Notes: generated by a model not told the origin, from the letters alone. DNA of 64,000 nt from Streptococcus hyointestinalis (GCF_900459405.1 NZ_UHFN01000007.1:2108001-2172000), one strand, 5' to 3'. Shown: positions 44,629 to 52,419, counted from the first letter of the stretch. Numbers and translations are program-made.

Positions 44629-44976
44629 ATGTTTTCAGAACGTCTAAAAGCGTTGAGAAATGAATTAGGTTTCACTCAAACCCAAATTGCTAATCAACTG
44701 AACGTAAAACAACAAACATATGCAAAATGGGAAAGTGGCAAGGGGAAACCTAGAGCTACCACACTTGAAAAATTAGCTAGTTTACTTAAAGTATCAACTG
44801 ATTATCTACTCGGAAATACTGACATAAAAAATCCAGAAGAGACAATATCTGATGTTGATATGCTCTTTAGACGAACCTCTAAAGACCTAACACCAGGACA
44901 ACAAGAAGTCTTTAAAAAGGAACTAATGGACTTCATGGAGATGAGACGTAAAGCATTTGAGGAAGATAATAAGTGA
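44629..44976 (+). CDS. XRE-family repressor (ImmR-like)
   Basis: A 115-residue repressor. The helix-turn-helix is in residues about 5-60 (LRNELGFTQTQIANQLNVKQ, followed by TYAKWESGKGKP). The C-terminal part (about 75-115) is helical and charged. Its overlap with an ImmA-like protease gene by four bases matches the ICEBs1 pair in which ImmR represses transfer genes and ImmA cleaves it after DNA damage. An AGAAAGGAGTG site precedes the ATG. Confidence 0.85.
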   Translation: MFSERLKALRNELGFTQTQIANQLNVKQQTYAKWESGKGKPRATTLEKLASLLKVSTDYLLGNTDIKNPEETISDVDMLFRRTSKDLTPGQQEVFKKELMDFMEMRRKAFEEDNK

Positions 44977-45842
44977 GAGATACCTACCTAAAGATCAATG
45001 ATATTGCCAATCAAGAAATTTATCGCTTTATTAAACTCTTTAACATTTCTAGATTAGACTACACCTTTGAACCATTTTTCAATCATATAGTTAAAAGTAA
45101 AAATATCAAAGTTATGGAGCATCATTTTTCCGATGACATTCTTTTAGGTATAACAATGACTGATTTTTTAGGAACCTCTATATCTTACGAAACAGATTGT
45201 CCTATCCCTCGTCAGAACTTTACAAAGTGTCACGAAATAGGTCATCTCATACTGAAACACGAAGGTAAGTTTTTCGCAAATAGTAAACGTGAAGATAACC
45301 CAACAGAAGTTGAAGCTGATTACTTTGCTTCTTTTGTACTTGCACCTGATATCATTTTGCTCTCAAAAATTGTTTATCAGAACAAACATTTTTATGAACT
45401 CGCTACTGAACTAAAAATGTCTAACCAAGCTCTCGAAGTACGTTTACACTACTTTCTAACATATTACTGTCAATATACACAGCAAATCGCTAATAATCTT
45501 CTAGACAGCTATAAAAGGCATAATACTAAAGATATAGTCGCTGCTATTAAAAGAATTGAAAACCGTATCATTAAAGGTTATAACGCAGTCGCTGTATCAG
45601 ATAAACAAAAGCTTGAAGCCTTGATGACAACAAAGGATTTCATCACTAATTATGATATTGACTCTTTAGCAGACAAAGAGTTTCAAAAAGAAATCAAAGA
45701 AGAGTTTCACCATACTGCCACTTTTGCTTATTACGATAAAGGACTAACAATTTGGTATCTCTGGAATACAGAAAAATTAAGCCAAGAAGAAGCTAAACGA
45801 AAAGCAAAGTTATTGCACTACAATATACAAAACATGCTATAA
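44973..45842 (+). CDS. ImmA/IrrE-type metallopeptidase
   Basis: A 289-residue protein with a zinc protease motif HEIGH in FTKCHEIGHLILKHEGKF and downstream glutamates in PTEVEADYFASFVLA. This is the ImmA/IrrE/COG2856 core. It starts with GTG overlapping the repressor stop (GTGA). By analogy with ICEBs1 it would cleave the repressor and release excision. The C-terminal 130 residues are a less conserved, charged helical extension. Confidence 0.88.
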   Translation: MRDTYLKINDIANQEIYRFIKLFNISRLDYTFEPFFNHIVKSKNIKVMEHHFSDDILLGITMTDFLGTSISYETDCPIPRQNFTKCHEIGHLILKHEGKFFANSKREDNPTEVEADYFASFVLAPDIILLSKIVYQNKHFYELATELKMSNQALEVRLHYFLTYYCQYTQQIANNLLDSYKRHNTKDIVAAIKRIENRIIKGYNAVAVSDKQKLEALMTTKDFITNYDIDSLADKEFQKEIKEEFHHTATFAYYDKGLTIWYLWNTEKLSQEEAKRKAKLLHYNIQNML

Positions 45843-45970
45843 ATTTTAGTACATATTTAGTATACCCCCAACGTCAATTAATAGCAAGCTAGCTGGCAGA
45901 TGTAGACAATTTTTTTCAAAAAAATTTTTAAAAGCTAGATGATCTCTAATTTTTTCCTAAATATTAAAAA

Positions 45971-46012
45971 AGCTAAATGGATATACATGGTTCTGCATCT
46001 ATCCATTTAGCT
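45971..46012. terminator. Bidirectional terminator after the ImmA-like gene
   Basis: A 13 bp perfect stem (AGCTAAATGGATA with TATCCATTTAGCT) with A-run and T-run on opposite sides. It ends both the plus-strand ImmR/A operon and the minus-strand J-domain gene. Confidence 0.88.
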
Positions 46013-46051
46013 TTTTAACATTCATAAGTTAGAGAATGTAGCTGCCACATC

Positions 46052-46501
46052 TCACATACTTTTTAACTCATCAAAAGCCCAATTAATTTTTTTCATAATC
46101 TTATCTGCCCCTCTTTCCTCAGAAACATCAGGGTGATATTGTTTTGATAACACTTTATATTGTTTCTTTATCTCTGAAAATGAAGCTGTCTCACTAACTC
46201 CTAAAATCTCATAGGGATTATCACTATACCAACGACTATAACTTTTCTTGGCAGTAGGTTCTTCATAATATTCAGTCGTATCTTCAAAAACTTGCTCTTT
46301 CTCAACAGAATAATCAATAGTTAAAGCAAGATATATTACAGCTATTACTATAGCAAACAGACCAATTAAAATAATATTTTTAATAAACAACCATAATAAA
46401 AATACTATAGCAATATATTTAAACAGTCCTCGAAGCGAAACTAAAAATCGAATAATAAGTAAAGCAAAAGTAACCACTATAAAAAACGTAAAAAATGACA
46501 T
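46052..46501 (-). CDS. Membrane-anchored J-domain protein
   Basis: A 149-residue protein with two hydrophobic stretches in the first 65 residues and a C-terminal J domain (about 95-149): NPYEILGVSETASFSEIKKQ followed by the HPD motif in QYHPDVSEE. J domains recruit DnaK. With no zinc or substrate domain it is likely a membrane-targeted DnaK helper. It stands alone between a promoter and terminator on the element, next to the lanthipeptide-type cluster. Confidence 0.8.
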   Translation of the reverse strand: MSFFTFFIVVTFALLIIRFLVSLRGLFKYIAIVFLLWLFIKNIILIGLFAIVIAVIYLALTIDYSVEKEQVFEDTTEYYEEPTAKKSYSRWYSDNPYEILGVSETASFSEIKKQYKVLSKQYHPDVSEERGADKIMKKINWAFDELKSM

Positions 46502-46554
46502 TATTCTCTCCTATCATTCCTTTAACATAAACTAAAAAACTATTATGTACTGTT

Positions 46555-46583
46555 ATTATAATACTATATACTGTTTAAAACAA
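46555..46583 (-). promoter_or_regulatory. Promoter of the J-domain gene
   Basis: On the minus strand TTGTTT (46578-46583), a 17-base spacer and TATAAT (46555-46560), about 55 bases before the ATG at 46501. Confidence 0.6.
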
Positions 46584-46690
46584 GGTGTCCTATTCAATAA
46601 AATCAAAAAGCTCTACAATCTCTGCAATGCGGTTACCCCTACAGATATTATAGAACCAAATTTCTTTATAATTGCCACTATGTACTCACA

Positions 46691-47971
46691 TCATCTTCCA
46701 TTTGCTCTTTTATTGTTAGTTAATACTTCTTTTAACAAACGATTAACTAAATAAACCAAACAAATTAGAACTATGAGAAGTAGCAAAAAAAATGCTATAG
46801 TTGAACCAAACACAGAATTTATCGCAACAATCAGACTTGCCGCCATAGGGACTGTTAGCGTAATGAGTGTGCTGTAAATACTAAAAATAGAATTTTGTCT
46901 TTCCTCTGGAACAGTCTGTAAAATTAAGCTTGTAATCTTGGGATTAGACACACCACCTAAATAACCTATAAAAAGACTTGACAAGAGCACCAAACCTATA
47001 TTTGAAAGATAACCTAAGCTCACAATCAGTAAAACTGTAAATAATAGCTCTGCCAATATATTATACTCTAACTTCAAATCCCTATACCATTTTAACGGAA
47101 AGAGTGAACCTATAATACTAGAAGAAACCTCTACAACTTCTATAATAGTTAAAGTTAAAGCTAGATTTCCTATCAATAAGGATGAATTTCCCACCAATGT
47201 CATCGTCATCAAAGAATATAAACCAGATGACACAAAATTCATCGCTAAAAACAAAGAAACAAATTTAAAAATTGCTTTAATATTTACTAAAGATTTTAAA
47301 TTGTGAATGGTGTCCTTGAAGAATTGGGTTATTTGAGCCTGAACATTAGCACCTGCTGACTTCATCTTGCTCTCTTTATAGGGAAAAGACGACCTTAAAG
47401 ATAGGGCAAATACAAAAGATAAGGCAAAAAATGCAGCATTAGCTAAACCAAATTGAAAGTAATTATAAGCCAGCAAACTCAACAAAAGCGTTCCTAAAGC
47501 CCGCCCCGCTAAAGAAAGAGAATCGTAAAATCCGTTCTGAATACCTAAAGCATAGGACAAATCATCTGCCTTAATTGCCTTTTGATTTAAAGATAAGGTC
47601 AAATAACCATTATAGGTGGAGATGATATCACTGATAATATTGATAATAATAATCAAAGTAAAGAGCACCATATTTTTATCGAACAAAGTAAGAACTGCAA
47701 AAATAAGGTACAAAAGAACCTGACATAATTTTGTTCTCAATAAATAGCGATATTTATTATCCGTTTTATCCGAAAGATAACCAACAATAAAAGAAAAAAC
47801 ATAAGGTAGCGAAGCTACAATACTAGCTATTCCCACTGCTAACTCAGGATTTGGAAACGTTGCAGCATAGATGATAAAAACAAGATCAAAAAGCGTCTTC
47901 CCTAACACAGAAAAACTATTAGACAACAAAAGCTGTCTAAAGGTCGGATTTTTCACAAAAAACTTTATCAC
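46691..47971 (-). CDS. MFS transporter of the lanthipeptide-type cluster
   Basis: A 426-residue protein with about 12 membrane helices and the MFS loop GYLSDKTDNKYR between helices 2 and 3. It begins one base after the LanKC stop, so it is in the same operon and probably exports the modified peptide or gives immunity. It is homologous to the MFS gene at 55455-56684: both begin with a FRQLLLSNSFSVLG / YRHLLLSRILDNLG block followed by VFxxYAAT. Class III clusters usually use ABC exporters, so an MFS is unusual. Confidence 0.85.
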   Translation of the reverse strand: MIKFFVKNPTFRQLLLSNSFSVLGKTLFDLVFIIYAATFPNPELAVGIASIVASLPYVFSFIVGYLSDKTDNKYRYLLRTKLCQVLLYLIFAVLTLFDKNMVLFTLIIIINIISDIISTYNGYLTLSLNQKAIKADDLSYALGIQNGFYDSLSLAGRALGTLLLSLLAYNYFQFGLANAAFFALSFVFALSLRSSFPYKESKMKSAGANVQAQITQFFKDTIHNLKSLVNIKAIFKFVSLFLAMNFVSSGLYSLMTMTLVGNSSLLIGNLALTLTIIEVVEVSSSIIGSLFPLKWYRDLKLEYNILAELLFTVLLIVSLGYLSNIGLVLLSSLFIGYLGGVSNPKITSLILQTVPEERQNSIFSIYSTLITLTVPMAASLIVAINSVFGSTIAFFLLLLIVLICLVYLVNRLLKEVLTNNKRANGR

Positions 47972-47972
47972 A

Positions 47973-50186
47973 TCAAACTCCTATAATATTCAAAACAAAA
48001 AGGTTTCCTAGAGCACCATCACTAAATCTAAGAGAAGAGGTCGTCTTATCATTAGAAAGAGGAACATATAAACCATTTTCATAAACATCAAATTGTACCA
48101 TATTATATATTAATTCTATAGCATCTTGGTACATCATTTTATCATCAAAAACTTTGCTTACTTCAGAAAGTACCATTCCAATTCCTAAACCTCCAAAAAA
48201 TAAACCACTATTTTTGCACCATTTGATCTTTCGTAATGTTTCACAATACGGCTTAATAATCTCATTCTCTAATCTATACCTGTAGTTATGATCATTTATC
48301 AATTTATATAACTCTAAGGCTATAAATACTAAACCAGATAATCCATCACATAAATAAGGACTAGATATATTTTCTGAGTAATCCATTATAAAACAATATT
48401 CTCCATCATCGTACTTAATATTTTTGTTAACCTCTTCTAACAAACTAGAACATTTTTTCAAATAAAAATCATCATTAGTATTCACATATCTTATTAAATA
48501 AAACAGACAATGTCCTAACTTCCCTTCAAAAAGACTGTCTTCTTTAACATCAGACTCTGACATCCGTTTCTCTACAAGGTTAACCAATTCATCACTCATT
48601 AATGAACCATCAGTAAAAATACAAAGTAAACCTAAGCCTAACACACCAGATTTTATAGATAAATCTGGATATCCACATATCCAATGTTTGATATCTTCAT
48701 TTGACATTCTAATAACTGATTTAAAATAGGTCTGTATTTCATCTACTAAAAGTTTAGAAAAAGTATAGACTAATCTATTACCCAGTGTAACATCTGGTAA
48801 GGTTTGCTTTTCATAATTCTTTTTTCTATATTCAAGTTCTTTAAAATATCTAGGTTTTACAAAAGATGTATTCCTACTAAATCCTCTATCAATTAATTTA
48901 GATAATTTAGTTTTCCAATCCAAAGGCTGTCGTATCAACAATATAATTATTTCATAAAAATACCCTAGTTCATTATACTCTGCAAATATTTTAAATTGTG
49001 CTAATAAAGTATTGCCTGTTGGATCGTAATTGTTTACAGAATTAATTGGTAACAAATAATTTAGTAAAACATATCCCAATTTATGAAAATCACTATTAAA
49101 AGGAACCAAATCTTTTACACTCTCATCATAGAATGTAGGAGTAGCTCCCTTAATATTATCTTTTAACCCATCTTTTACAAAATAGGAGGAACCAAAATCA
49201 ACAATAACAGGCTCAAGATCACTTTTTATAATAAAATTAGCAGGACTAATATCATTTATAACAACTCCTACCTGATGGATCTTATCTAATAACTCTATGA
49301 GGTTCGCAAAGATTTTCTTGGTATCCTCTATTTTTTGATTTATAGCACGGAAAAAATCTAAACTTTGACCTTGTATTTCTTCAAACACTCCAAAAAAATT
49401 ACCTTCTTCATAGAAAGTCAAAAGCAACCTAGGAACAACTATCCCGTGATTATTAAGAAAAGAAATAATATTGATTTCATTTTGTAATTCACCTATTGAG
49501 TCACCATAAACTCCTAAAATATACCTCCTTGCCTCTTTTAAAATAACTACCTCATCTTCATAAATAGAATGGTAAACATTACCGGATGAGGAGGTATGAA
49601 TAATATCTAATGGAAAAACTGTTACACCCAATGTACTATAAGCAATATCTGCTTCACTAAAATTATCAAAAGGATCATTTTCAAACTTCGGAACACAGAA
49701 ATAATCTCTCTCATCTTTCACAAAATACCCTTCATTGTCAATCAAATAAGGTATACCATCATTCTCAAATAAACCAAAACGATAATAAATAACTGAATCT
49801 TTGAATTGCTTATCAGAGATAATATAAACACCCTGATATCCATCTAATTTAGGATATAAATCCTCTATAATATTTCTGAATTGTTTATCCGACTTGGGAT
49901 AGATTGTAATAAATTTTCCTGCCTGTCCATAGGGAGCATCTCCTGATAATAAATAATATAATGAATTTAGTTTATCAATATATTTAAAACTAATTTTATT
50001 CATTAAAAGATAATCCCCAACAATATTAATAATCATCAAATGATTTTCAATTGTACATGAAATATGGATTTTCCATCCCTGTCTTCTTTCCCTATCAAAT
50101 ATAATATACCTAAAAAATTCATCTCTCACATCTTCACATTTTGGTGACTCTGCAGAAAGAAGATAATCATTCTCATAATAAAACAT
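47973..50186 (-). CDS. Class III lanthionine synthetase (LanKC-like)
   Basis: A 737-residue three-domain enzyme. Residues 1-190 are the LanKC N-terminal lyase-type domain (GWKIHISCTIENHL; AGKFITIYPKSDKQF; YIISDKQFKDSVIYYRFG). Residues about 195-400 are a kinase domain: Lys217 in VVILKEARR, catalytic Asp312 in VINDISPANF, DFG at 330-332. The C-terminal part is a LanC-like toroid with five GxxG repeats (GVLGLG, GKLGHC, DGLSGL, GGLGIG, DGALGN) and no obvious Cys-Cys-His zinc site, as in class III. It would phosphorylate and eliminate Ser/Thr and form thioether or labionin rings. It is shorter than the usual 800-900 residues. Confidence 0.85.
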   Translation of the reverse strand: MFYYENDYLLSAESPKCEDVRDEFFRYIIFDRERRQGWKIHISCTIENHLMIINIVGDYLLMNKISFKYIDKLNSLYYLLSGDAPYGQAGKFITIYPKSDKQFRNIIEDLYPKLDGYQGVYIISDKQFKDSVIYYRFGLFENDGIPYLIDNEGYFVKDERDYFCVPKFENDPFDNFSEADIAYSTLGVTVFPLDIIHTSSSGNVYHSIYEDEVVILKEARRYILGVYGDSIGELQNEINIISFLNNHGIVVPRLLLTFYEEGNFFGVFEEIQGQSLDFFRAINQKIEDTKKIFANLIELLDKIHQVGVVINDISPANFIIKSDLEPVIVDFGSSYFVKDGLKDNIKGATPTFYDESVKDLVPFNSDFHKLGYVLLNYLLPINSVNNYDPTGNTLLAQFKIFAEYNELGYFYEIIILLIRQPLDWKTKLSKLIDRGFSRNTSFVKPRYFKELEYRKKNYEKQTLPDVTLGNRLVYTFSKLLVDEIQTYFKSVIRMSNEDIKHWICGYPDLSIKSGVLGLGLLCIFTDGSLMSDELVNLVEKRMSESDVKEDSLFEGKLGHCLFYLIRYVNTNDDFYLKKCSSLLEEVNKNIKYDDGEYCFIMDYSENISSPYLCDGLSGLVFIALELYKLINDHNYRYRLENEIIKPYCETLRKIKWCKNSGLFFGGLGIGMVLSEVSKVFDDKMMYQDAIELIYNMVQFDVYENGLYVPLSNDKTTSSLRFSDGALGNLFVLNIIGV

Positions 50187-50204
50187 CTACTCTCCTCCTA
50201 ACAT

Positions 50205-50234
50205 AAAAGTGAGTCTACAAAATAGACCCACTTT
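50205..50234 (-). terminator. Hairpin between precursor and synthetase genes
   Basis: On the minus strand AAAGTGGGTCTA, loop TTTTG, TAGACTCACTTTT (one mismatch). This would act as a partial terminator giving more precursor than enzyme transcript, as is common in lanthipeptide operons. Confidence 0.7.
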
Positions 50235-50249
50235 CATTCATGTTTTTAA

Positions 50250-50345
50250 TTAAATTAAACCTTTCATAGGTGCAGGACACTTAGTAGATCGAGCCAGTGA
50301 TAAGTATTGATCTTTCTTTTTAGGTAGTCGTAGTAAAATGTTCAT
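50250..50345 (-). CDS. Putative lanthipeptide precursor
   Basis: A 31-residue peptide with a basic N-terminal part (MNILLRLPKKKDQYL) and a C-terminal part SLARSTKCPAPMKGLI. Ser16, Ser20 and Thr21 lie ahead of a single Cys23, so one lanthionine, methyllanthionine or labionin-type ring can form. The ILLRLP segment may stand for the hydrophobic leader motif (ILxLQ) of class III precursors. GGAGG lies eight bases before the ATG. It is directly upstream of the LanKC gene, behind a consensus promoter. The peptide is not one I recognise; ring pattern and cleavage site are unknown. Confidence 0.72.
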   Translation of the reverse strand: MNILLRLPKKKDQYLSLARSTKCPAPMKGLI

Positions 50346-50391
50346 GATGAAATCCTCCATATTTAATATAATTATATTCGAATACAACTAT

Positions 50392-50420
50392 AGTATATCA
50401 CCTTTAAACAAATTTGTCAA
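50392..50420 (-). promoter_or_regulatory. Strong promoter of the lanthipeptide-type operon
   Basis: On the minus strand TTGACA (50415-50420), exactly 17 bases, then TATACT (50392-50397) preceded by TGA, giving an extended -10. It is one of the best sigma-A promoters in the window. Confidence 0.88.
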
Positions 50421-50519
50421 TATATTCTTTAAATTCTGATAATTTCGAAAATTTATCTTTGATAACAAAATAAAAAATACAAACTCAGACATCAACATTC
50501 TTTATTTCATCATCACGAC

Positions 50520-50543
50520 TTGGCACAAATTTGGCACAAAAAA
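50520..50543 (+). repeat. Integrase arm-type repeat, right copy
   Basis: Same 24 bases as 27801-27824, in the same orientation, about 90 bases inside the right end of the element. Confidence 0.65.
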
Positions 50544-50632
50544 TTCTCTGAACTATACCTTTACAAAAAATACAAACCTTGATTTAATCGCATTCTGCTA
50601 TTTTAACTTAACTTATATTTACTTAATAATGA

Positions 50633-50645
50633 CTGTAGGGGGCAT
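50633..50645 (+). repeat. Right attachment site (attR core)
   Basis: Exact copy of CTGTAGGGGGCAT from the tRNA-Lys 3' end, followed by a T-rich terminator-like tail similar to that after attL. Confidence 0.88.
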
Positions 50646-50773
50646 ATAAAATGCTTTGAAAGTCTTGTTTTAAAGGCTTTTTTTCTTTTTTTTGAGCTAA
50701 CGACATGAATGGTAAAAAACTAGCCTCCTTATGAACAGCTCCCTGTCAAGTAGACAGTGAAATAATAAAATGA

Positions 50774-51658
50774 TTAAATAGCCTGATTCCTGAATTCAAA
50801 AGGAGTCAGGTTGTTTAATTTTGCTTGATACCGTTGTGTATTGTAGAAATCGATGTAGGCTTCTACATCTGTGACTAACTCATCATAGGTCTTATAGTTT
50901 TTGAGATGGTAAGACTCTGTCTTGAAATGACCAAAGAAACTTTCAATCGGTGCATTGTCAATACATTTTCCCACACGTGACATAGACAAGGTCAGCCCAG
51001 CTTGGTGTGTGATATAACGATATTCCTTCGAGGTGTACTGACTCCCTCGGTCACTATGAATAATTGGTGTAGCACCTGGATTGAGCTCTAAAGCTTTCTT
51101 AATCGTCTTCATAACCAATGGATTGTCATTGTTATGACTAATCTCGAAAGCGATGATAGAGCCGTCATACAAGTCTTTGATAGCGCTAAGGTAAGCTTTA
51201 GAATTTAGTCCATACTGAAGATAAGTCACATCCGTGCACCATTTCTGATTAGGAGCTGTTGCGGTGAAATCACGATTAAGGATATTTTCTTCGTGAAATC
51301 TTTCTCCAACTTTGGTGCAGGACTGTCTAACACGGCGAATAACAGAACGGATACCTAGTATTTTCATCAATCGACGAATACGTTTCTTGTTATAATTTGT
51401 GCCAAGCTGGCGATTGACAAAGTTTGTCATACGGCGATAGCCTAGAATGCCATTGTAGTTCCTATGGAATTCCTTGATTTTCTTCATGAGCTTCTTATTC
51501 TCTGTCTCAGAAACTGTTTCTATATGATTATGCCATTTATAGTAACCAGACCGTGACACCTTTAAGAGCTGACATAAGGTTTGAATGGGAATATCTGGTT
51601 CTTTATCGTGATAATCTTTGATGACTTGGAAGTCATCTAAATGCTTACCTAACCTCAC
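50774..51658 (-). CDS. IS3-family transposase OrfB (DDE integrase core)
   Basis: A 294-residue protein with an N-terminal helix-turn-helix_21-like part and an rve integrase core: CTDVTYLQYG (Asp), IIHSDRGSQYTS (Asp) and APIESFFGHFKTE (Glu). All three DDE residues are present. Its GTG start overlaps the OrfA stop, but it is in the -1 frame, and expression as OrfAB by frameshifting at 51688-51694 is more likely. Confidence 0.93.
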   Translation of the reverse strand: MRLGKHLDDFQVIKDYHDKEPDIPIQTLCQLLKVSRSGYYKWHNHIETVSETENKKLMKKIKEFHRNYNGILGYRRMTNFVNRQLGTNYNKKRIRRLMKILGIRSVIRRVRQSCTKVGERFHEENILNRDFTATAPNQKWCTDVTYLQYGLNSKAYLSAIKDLYDGSIIAFEISHNNDNPLVMKTIKKALELNPGATPIIHSDRGSQYTSKEYRYITHQAGLTLSMSRVGKCIDNAPIESFFGHFKTESYHLKNYKTYDELVTDVEAYIDFYNTQRYQAKLNNLTPFEFRNQAI

Positions 51659-52341
51659 CGACGGTTGCGCCGCTTGACCTCTTCTAACTTTTTTAGCAGG
51701 TCAAGCTCAATTTCTAGGAGACGATTACGTTCTTCCAATTGTTTCACTTTGAGTTGAAGTTGTTCAGCTTCGGTAAGATTGGGTTTACTCTCTAATCCTT
51801 TTCCACGTCTATCAAGGAGACCTTGAGAGCCATCTTTTTCAAACTTACGCACCCAATAATAAACCTGCTGGTAAGAGACACCAAACTTCTCAACAGCAGC
51901 TTGGTAGTCTTTAGCGTGAGCAATGGTGTAGTTGACAATCTCAATACGTTCTTCGAATGTTGTTGGTCTTCCTTGTTTCATACGGCTGTATCCTTTACTA
52001 GTAGCTTTTAAGTCTTTACCACTAGTATATCGTTTTATCCAGCTTCTGAGAACATAAGTATCAGAAATATCATAGCGTTGACAAACATCTATCAACGCCC
52101 CTTTTCCATCTAGATAATCTAGGACTGCCTGTTCTTTCAACTCTTGACTATATTTCTTCCAAGTTCGCCTTTCCTTTAGACCATCCACGCCATCTTTCTC
52201 ATACTTGAGTTTCCAAGATAATATCGTTGACTTACTTACCTTGAATTGCTTACTGAGTTGTGAAATGGACTTCTTATGACTAAAGAGTAATTGAACTATC
52301 TCTAGTTTCTCTTCTTCTGATTTTTGACTTCTTTTGGACAT
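51655..52341 (-). CDS. IS3-family transposase OrfA
   Basis: A 228-residue DNA-binding protein with repeated helix-turn-helix units (SISQLSKQFKVSKSTILSWK; TIAHAKDYQAAVEKFGVSYQ) and a C-terminal leucine zipper-like coil (KQLEERNRLLEIELDLLKKL). The start at 52341 follows GGGGAGTTTTCAT. It ends in the same place as the OrfB start. The zipper carries the slippery AAAAAAG. Confidence 0.92.
   Translation of the reverse strand: MSKRSQKSEEEKLEIVQLLFSHKKSISQLSKQFKVSKSTILSWKLKYEKDGVDGLKERRTWKKYSQELKEQAVLDYLDGKGALIDVCQRYDISDTYVLRSWIKRYTSGKDLKATSKGYSRMKQGRPTTFEERIEIVNYTIAHAKDYQAAVEKFGVSYQQVYYWVRKFEKDGSQGLLDRRGKGLESKPNLTEAEQLQLKVKQLEERNRLLEIELDLLKKLEEVKRRNRR
51688..51694 (-). promoter_or_regulatory. Programmed -1 frameshift site of the IS3 element
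   Basis: The minus strand reads CTA AAA AAG in the OrfA frame, giving the slippery heptamer A-AAA-AAG. A -1 slip leads into the OrfB frame, and no stop codon lies between this point and the OrfB ORF, so a continuous OrfAB protein results. Confidence 0.8.
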
Positions 52342-52419
52342 ATGAAAACTCCCCTTATAGTTTCTAGTGAATTTTTGTTTTTTCACTGTCTACTATAGGG
52401 GGAGTATATCATTAGGAGA

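Larger units (their letters stand above)
27744..50645. mobile_element. Decayed integrative and conjugative element in tRNA-Lys(CTT)
   Basis: The element is bounded by a 13 bp direct repeat of the tRNA 3' end and carries an integrase next to the tRNA, a Tn916-like transfer module, ImmR/ImmA-like regulation, toxin-antitoxin-like pairs and a lanthipeptide-type cluster. No relaxase or VirD4/FtsK coupling protein gene is visible, and virB4 is frameshifted, so it is probably not self-transmissible. It contains one IS110 insertion. The distance between the two repeats is 22,889 bases. Confidence 0.88.
50732..52411 (-). mobile_element. IS3-family (IS150-like) insertion sequence
   Basis: The ends are imperfect inverted repeats: TGAACAGCTCCC at the left and, reading inward on the other strand, TGATATACTCCC at the right, both leading into AGTAGACAGTGAAA. 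The element is flanked by a 3 bp direct repeat TTA (50729-50731 and 52412-52414), typical of a recent insertion. It encodes OrfA and OrfB on the minus strand. Confidence 0.88.

Noticed and set aside
46545-46754. A 69-codon plus-strand ORF between the J-domain gene and the MFS gene
   Set aside because: No ribosome binding site, it overlaps the end of the MFS gene on the other strand and the J-domain promoter, and its composition looks non-coding.
47973-50186. LanKC-like gene as a plain protein kinase
   Set aside because: The N-terminal 190 residues match the class III synthetase domain pattern and the C-terminus has LanC-type GxxG repeats, which a simple kinase lacks.
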